A DNA stretch of 64,000 nt from positions 62,001 to 126,000 of the forward strand of contig NZ_JADEXO010000002.1 in NCBI RefSeq assembly GCF_015207105.1. The letters are read 5' to 3'. Shown here one piece after another: positions 62,283-64,000 of this stretch. The stretch is from a cf. Phormidesmis sp. LEGE 11477. Lineage in GTDB: Bacteria; Cyanobacteriota; Cyanobacteriia; Phormidesmidales; Phormidesmidaceae. The notes under the pieces were generated by a model. The model was not told where the DNA came from and did not search any database. It saw only the letters and a list, made by a program, of their open reading frames with translations. The translations under genes were made by a program, and so were the position numbers. Each line of letters opens with the position of its first letter. The stretch's first letter is position 1.

Positions 62283-63286
62283 CTCAACCGCTGCCACAGC
62301 GCCTCCCAATCAGGATCGTCTAGTCCATCATTTGGTAGCCACTGCTGCGTACCCATACCCAAGGCCCGACGCGGATTCTCTGAGGAGCTAGCTTGCAGCG
62401 CGATCGCCAGATCGATTAGCGCCTGACGGCCTATGTCAGTTTCAAACACCGAGGAAACGACTAAGTCAATAGGACAGTCTTCGCAAAACTGTCGGAGTCG
62501 ATCGGCAGAGCCAAGAATAGCGGGTTTGACAACATAGATACCGCGCCAGCCCCTGTAGTAGTGAGCCTTTAGCTGATCGAGGGCGGTTACAGACTCGTCG
62601 AGCGCGATCGGCGTCTGGTAGCGGCGGGCCAGTTTGGTCAATCCATCAAAGCAGTTAGGCGGCAGCGGCTGCTCGATAAATTCAATCCGGCGGCCAAGGC
62701 GATCGCATCGATCTAGCCAATGATGAGCCACTATTTCACAGAGCCCGCCATTCGCATCAAGCCGCAGTTGCGCCCCCAAAGGCAGCCGTTCCATCAGCTG
62801 CGACAGCCAGGCCAACTCCACCGCCACAGGCGCAACGCCGATCTTCCACTTGAAGGTGCGATGGCCCATAGCCCACAGCGGACTCCAAGCGTTGAGGGCA
62901 GCTTCACCAGCGGGCAGCAGAGCGCTGTAGTGACGGATATCTAGCTCAGCGCAGTGAATATCTCTAGTCAAGTTCCTATAAGCCAGCTCAAAGCCAAACT
63001 GACAGGCTGGCAAGGTCGGCAAAATTGAAAAATTGTCGCCGACAGACAGTCTAGTCGGCATCTGCTGGCAAAACGCGATCGCCTGCGACTGGGTTTCAGT
63101 TCCAAACCAGGGCAGCGGTGCGACTTCTCCAAAACCAGTGCGGCCTTGATGGTCGCTCAGCTTGAGGATGATCCCTTCTCGATATTTCCAGATGCCATGA
63201 TTGGTCTTAATCGGTCGGCGAAAAAGACGGCGATAGGCGCGAAACTCAAAAGCGATCGCAGCTGACTGGTGATTAATGTGATGCAT
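62279..63286 (-). CDS. menC: o-Succinylbenzoate synthase
   Basis: About 335 residues from ATG 63286; the frame is open to 63322, but the first Met would overlap menA. It belongs to the enolase superfamily: FKWKIGVAPV supplies the Lys of the KxK-type motif, RLDANGGL and EFIEQPLP the metal ligands Asp and Glu, IALDESVTALDQL the third, and VVKPAILG the last catalytic Lys. It dehydrates SHCHC to o-succinylbenzoate. It is coupled to menE by ATGA overlap and is 16 bases from the menA stop, so menA-menC-menE is an operon. Confidence 0.92.
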   Translation of the reverse strand: MHHINHQSAAIAFEFRAYRRLFRRPIKTNHGIWKYREGIILKLSDHQGRTGFGEVAPLPWFGTETQSQAIAFCQQMPTRLSVGDNFSILPTLPACQFGFELAYRNLTRDIHCAELDIRHYSALLPAGEAALNAWSPLWAMGHRTFKWKIGVAPVAVELAWLSQLMERLPLGAQLRLDANGGLCEIVAHHWLDRCDRLGRRIEFIEQPLPPNCFDGLTKLARRYQTPIALDESVTALDQLKAHYYRGWRGIYVVKPAILGSADRLRQFCEDCPIDLVVSSVFETDIGRQALIDLAIALQASSSENPRRALGMGTQQWLPNDGLDDPDWEALWQRLR

Positions 63287-63302
63287 AGCCTGGCAGTAGC
63301 GA

Positions 63303-64000
63303 CTAAATTGCAGTAGAGGCAATCAGTCCAATCGTGAGTAGCGCCCCACTCCAGAAGTGAAAGTGAATGGCTAAAAACTTTGAATTTTTGACCTGCTCTG
63401 GCTGATTGTGAAAGGTCAGTACGTGCAAACAAAGCTTGATTGCAGCGGGCAAAGCGCCCAGCATCAGCAGCGCACTCAAAGGCAGCCCACCTTGAGCGAT
63501 CGCCACTAAAGTCGTCAGCAAAACCACCGCACAAGCAGCGGGCAATAGCTGCGCCCCTCGCCAGGTTCCTAGTCTAACAATCGGCGAGCGCTTGCCCGCC
63601 TTTAGATCGTCTTCTACTTGGTGAAAGTGCGAACAGAACAGCACCAAAGTGGTGGCAATACCGACCACTACGGCAGCGGGCAGTAGCGGACCATCCCATC
63701 GCCAGCTTTGCAGCCAGCCTGCCGCATCCCAGCGCTGAGTTTGCGAATAGTAGGCCGCACCGACTGCTAGCGGTCCAAAGCTGAAGAAACAAAGAATTTC
63801 GCCTAAGCCCTGATATCCCAGTCGAAAAGGCGGCCCTTGATAGAGATAGCCCAGCGCGCAGCAGGCAACAACCATAGTAAGTACCGTCGGGTCTTGCTGC
63901 GTTAGAGAAATGGTCAAAATACCAGCAATACCTAGCAGCAAGCAGAGATTGCCGAGCCAAAAGATCAGCTTTCGATTGCGAGTTAGATTCACCAGTGAAT
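63303..64000 (-). CDS. menA: 1,4-dihydroxy-2-naphthoate polyprenyl (phytyl)transferase, 5' end outside window
   Basis: The frame stays open past 64000, so only the last about 232 residues are present. They contain hydrophobic helices, LGYLYQGPPFRLGYQGLGE, and the second Asp-rich site QVEDDLKAGKRSPIVRLG of the UbiA superfamily. The first Asp-rich motif (with N-D-x-x-D) must lie beyond the edge. The segment SLVNLTRNRKLIFW at the left part matches known MenA sequences. It prenylates 1,4-dihydroxy-2-naphthoate in phylloquinone synthesis. The start given for the window is not a real start codon. The stop is 16 bases from the menC start. Confidence 0.88.
   Translation of the reverse strand, partial: SLVNLTRNRKLIFWLGNLCLLLGIAGILTISLTQQDPTVLTMVVACCALGYLYQGPPFRLGYQGLGEILCFFSFGPLAVGAAYYSQTQRWDAAGWLQSWRWDGPLLPAAVVVGIATTLVLFCSHFHQVEDDLKAGKRSPIVRLGTWRGAQLLPAACAVVLLTTLVAIAQGGLPLSALLMLGALPAAIKLCLHVLTFHNQPEQVKNSKFLAIHFHFWSGALLTIGLIASTAI

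Overview
The window is a chromosomal stretch from a cyanobacterium. The octamer GCGATCGC (HIP1) is scattered through coding and non-coding DNA. The gene content also fits: a CyanoQ-type PsbQ lipoprotein, a DUF1823 protein, a group-2 sigma factor, an NhaS3-like antiporter, phylloquinone (men) genes, a three-part Ser/Thr kinase/AAA/histidine kinase, and cyanobacterial small proteins. The exact genus cannot be told by eye; the style (about half G+C, many large multidomain proteins, long intergenic gaps) suggests a Leptolyngbya- or Synechococcus PCC 7335-like organism. No rRNA, tRNA, CRISPR array, transposase or phage gene was recognised.

Layout. 1-1.4 kb: tail of a surface-polysaccharide region (polysaccharide pyruvyl transferase plus the first codons of another gene). 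2.3-9.4 kb: housekeeping and small genes (pepA, zinc-ribbon protein, VOC protein-glpK, VanZ-like protein, a 126-bp-periodic TPR protein, a DUF4926-like protein). 9.5-17.2 kb: a membrane-associated locus of RDD, a polytopic membrane protein, SpoIIM, DUF58, MoxR, DUF4350 and DUF4129 genes, arranged as two outer blocks around a divergent/convergent centre. 18.2-30.4 kb: cation/proton antiporter, ABC exporter, an 864-residue coiled-coil/repeat protein, AGE epimerase, ArfB, and a polyprenyl-phosphate-sugar style set (GT39, UPF0104 flippase-like, GT2). 30.8-34.3 kb: a tight run cysH, NahK-like kinase, DOMON-like protein, small membrane protein, Asp/Glu racemase-like protein. 34.3-36.9 kb: a 1.37-kb gene-free leader and a sigma factor. 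37.1-45.5 kb: PHP phosphoesterase, the 2004-residue kinase, guanine deaminase. 45.6-51.4 kb: small and broken genes, DUF362, folP, psbQ, a DAO-type oxidase, and a DUF4058 gene with an internal amber stop. 51.6-56.8 kb: S41 protease, ispG, TPR protein, two ExbD and one ExbB. 56.9-60.1 kb: DUF1823, birA, M23 peptidase. 60.2-64 kb: menI facing menA-menC-menE (menA runs off the right edge).

The most striking pattern that no single gene explains is the abundance of short (10-29 bp) tandem duplications, each with its own unit. Several straddle a stop codon, so the last codons are repeated after the stop; others lie just upstream of genes or inside coding regions (sigma factor N-terminus, birA, M23 peptidase, 864-residue protein). 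A second interspersed element, CTGAGC(A/G)GAGTCGAAG, occurs twice in front of glpK and once in reading frame inside menE.

Other points worth attention: a racemase-like enzyme lacking one of its two catalytic cysteines, CyanoQ with an acidic tail of about 60 residues, two genes each cut by one in-frame TAG, paired palindromes 31 bp apart in front of the antiporter, and nested inverted repeats at about 51.1 kb.
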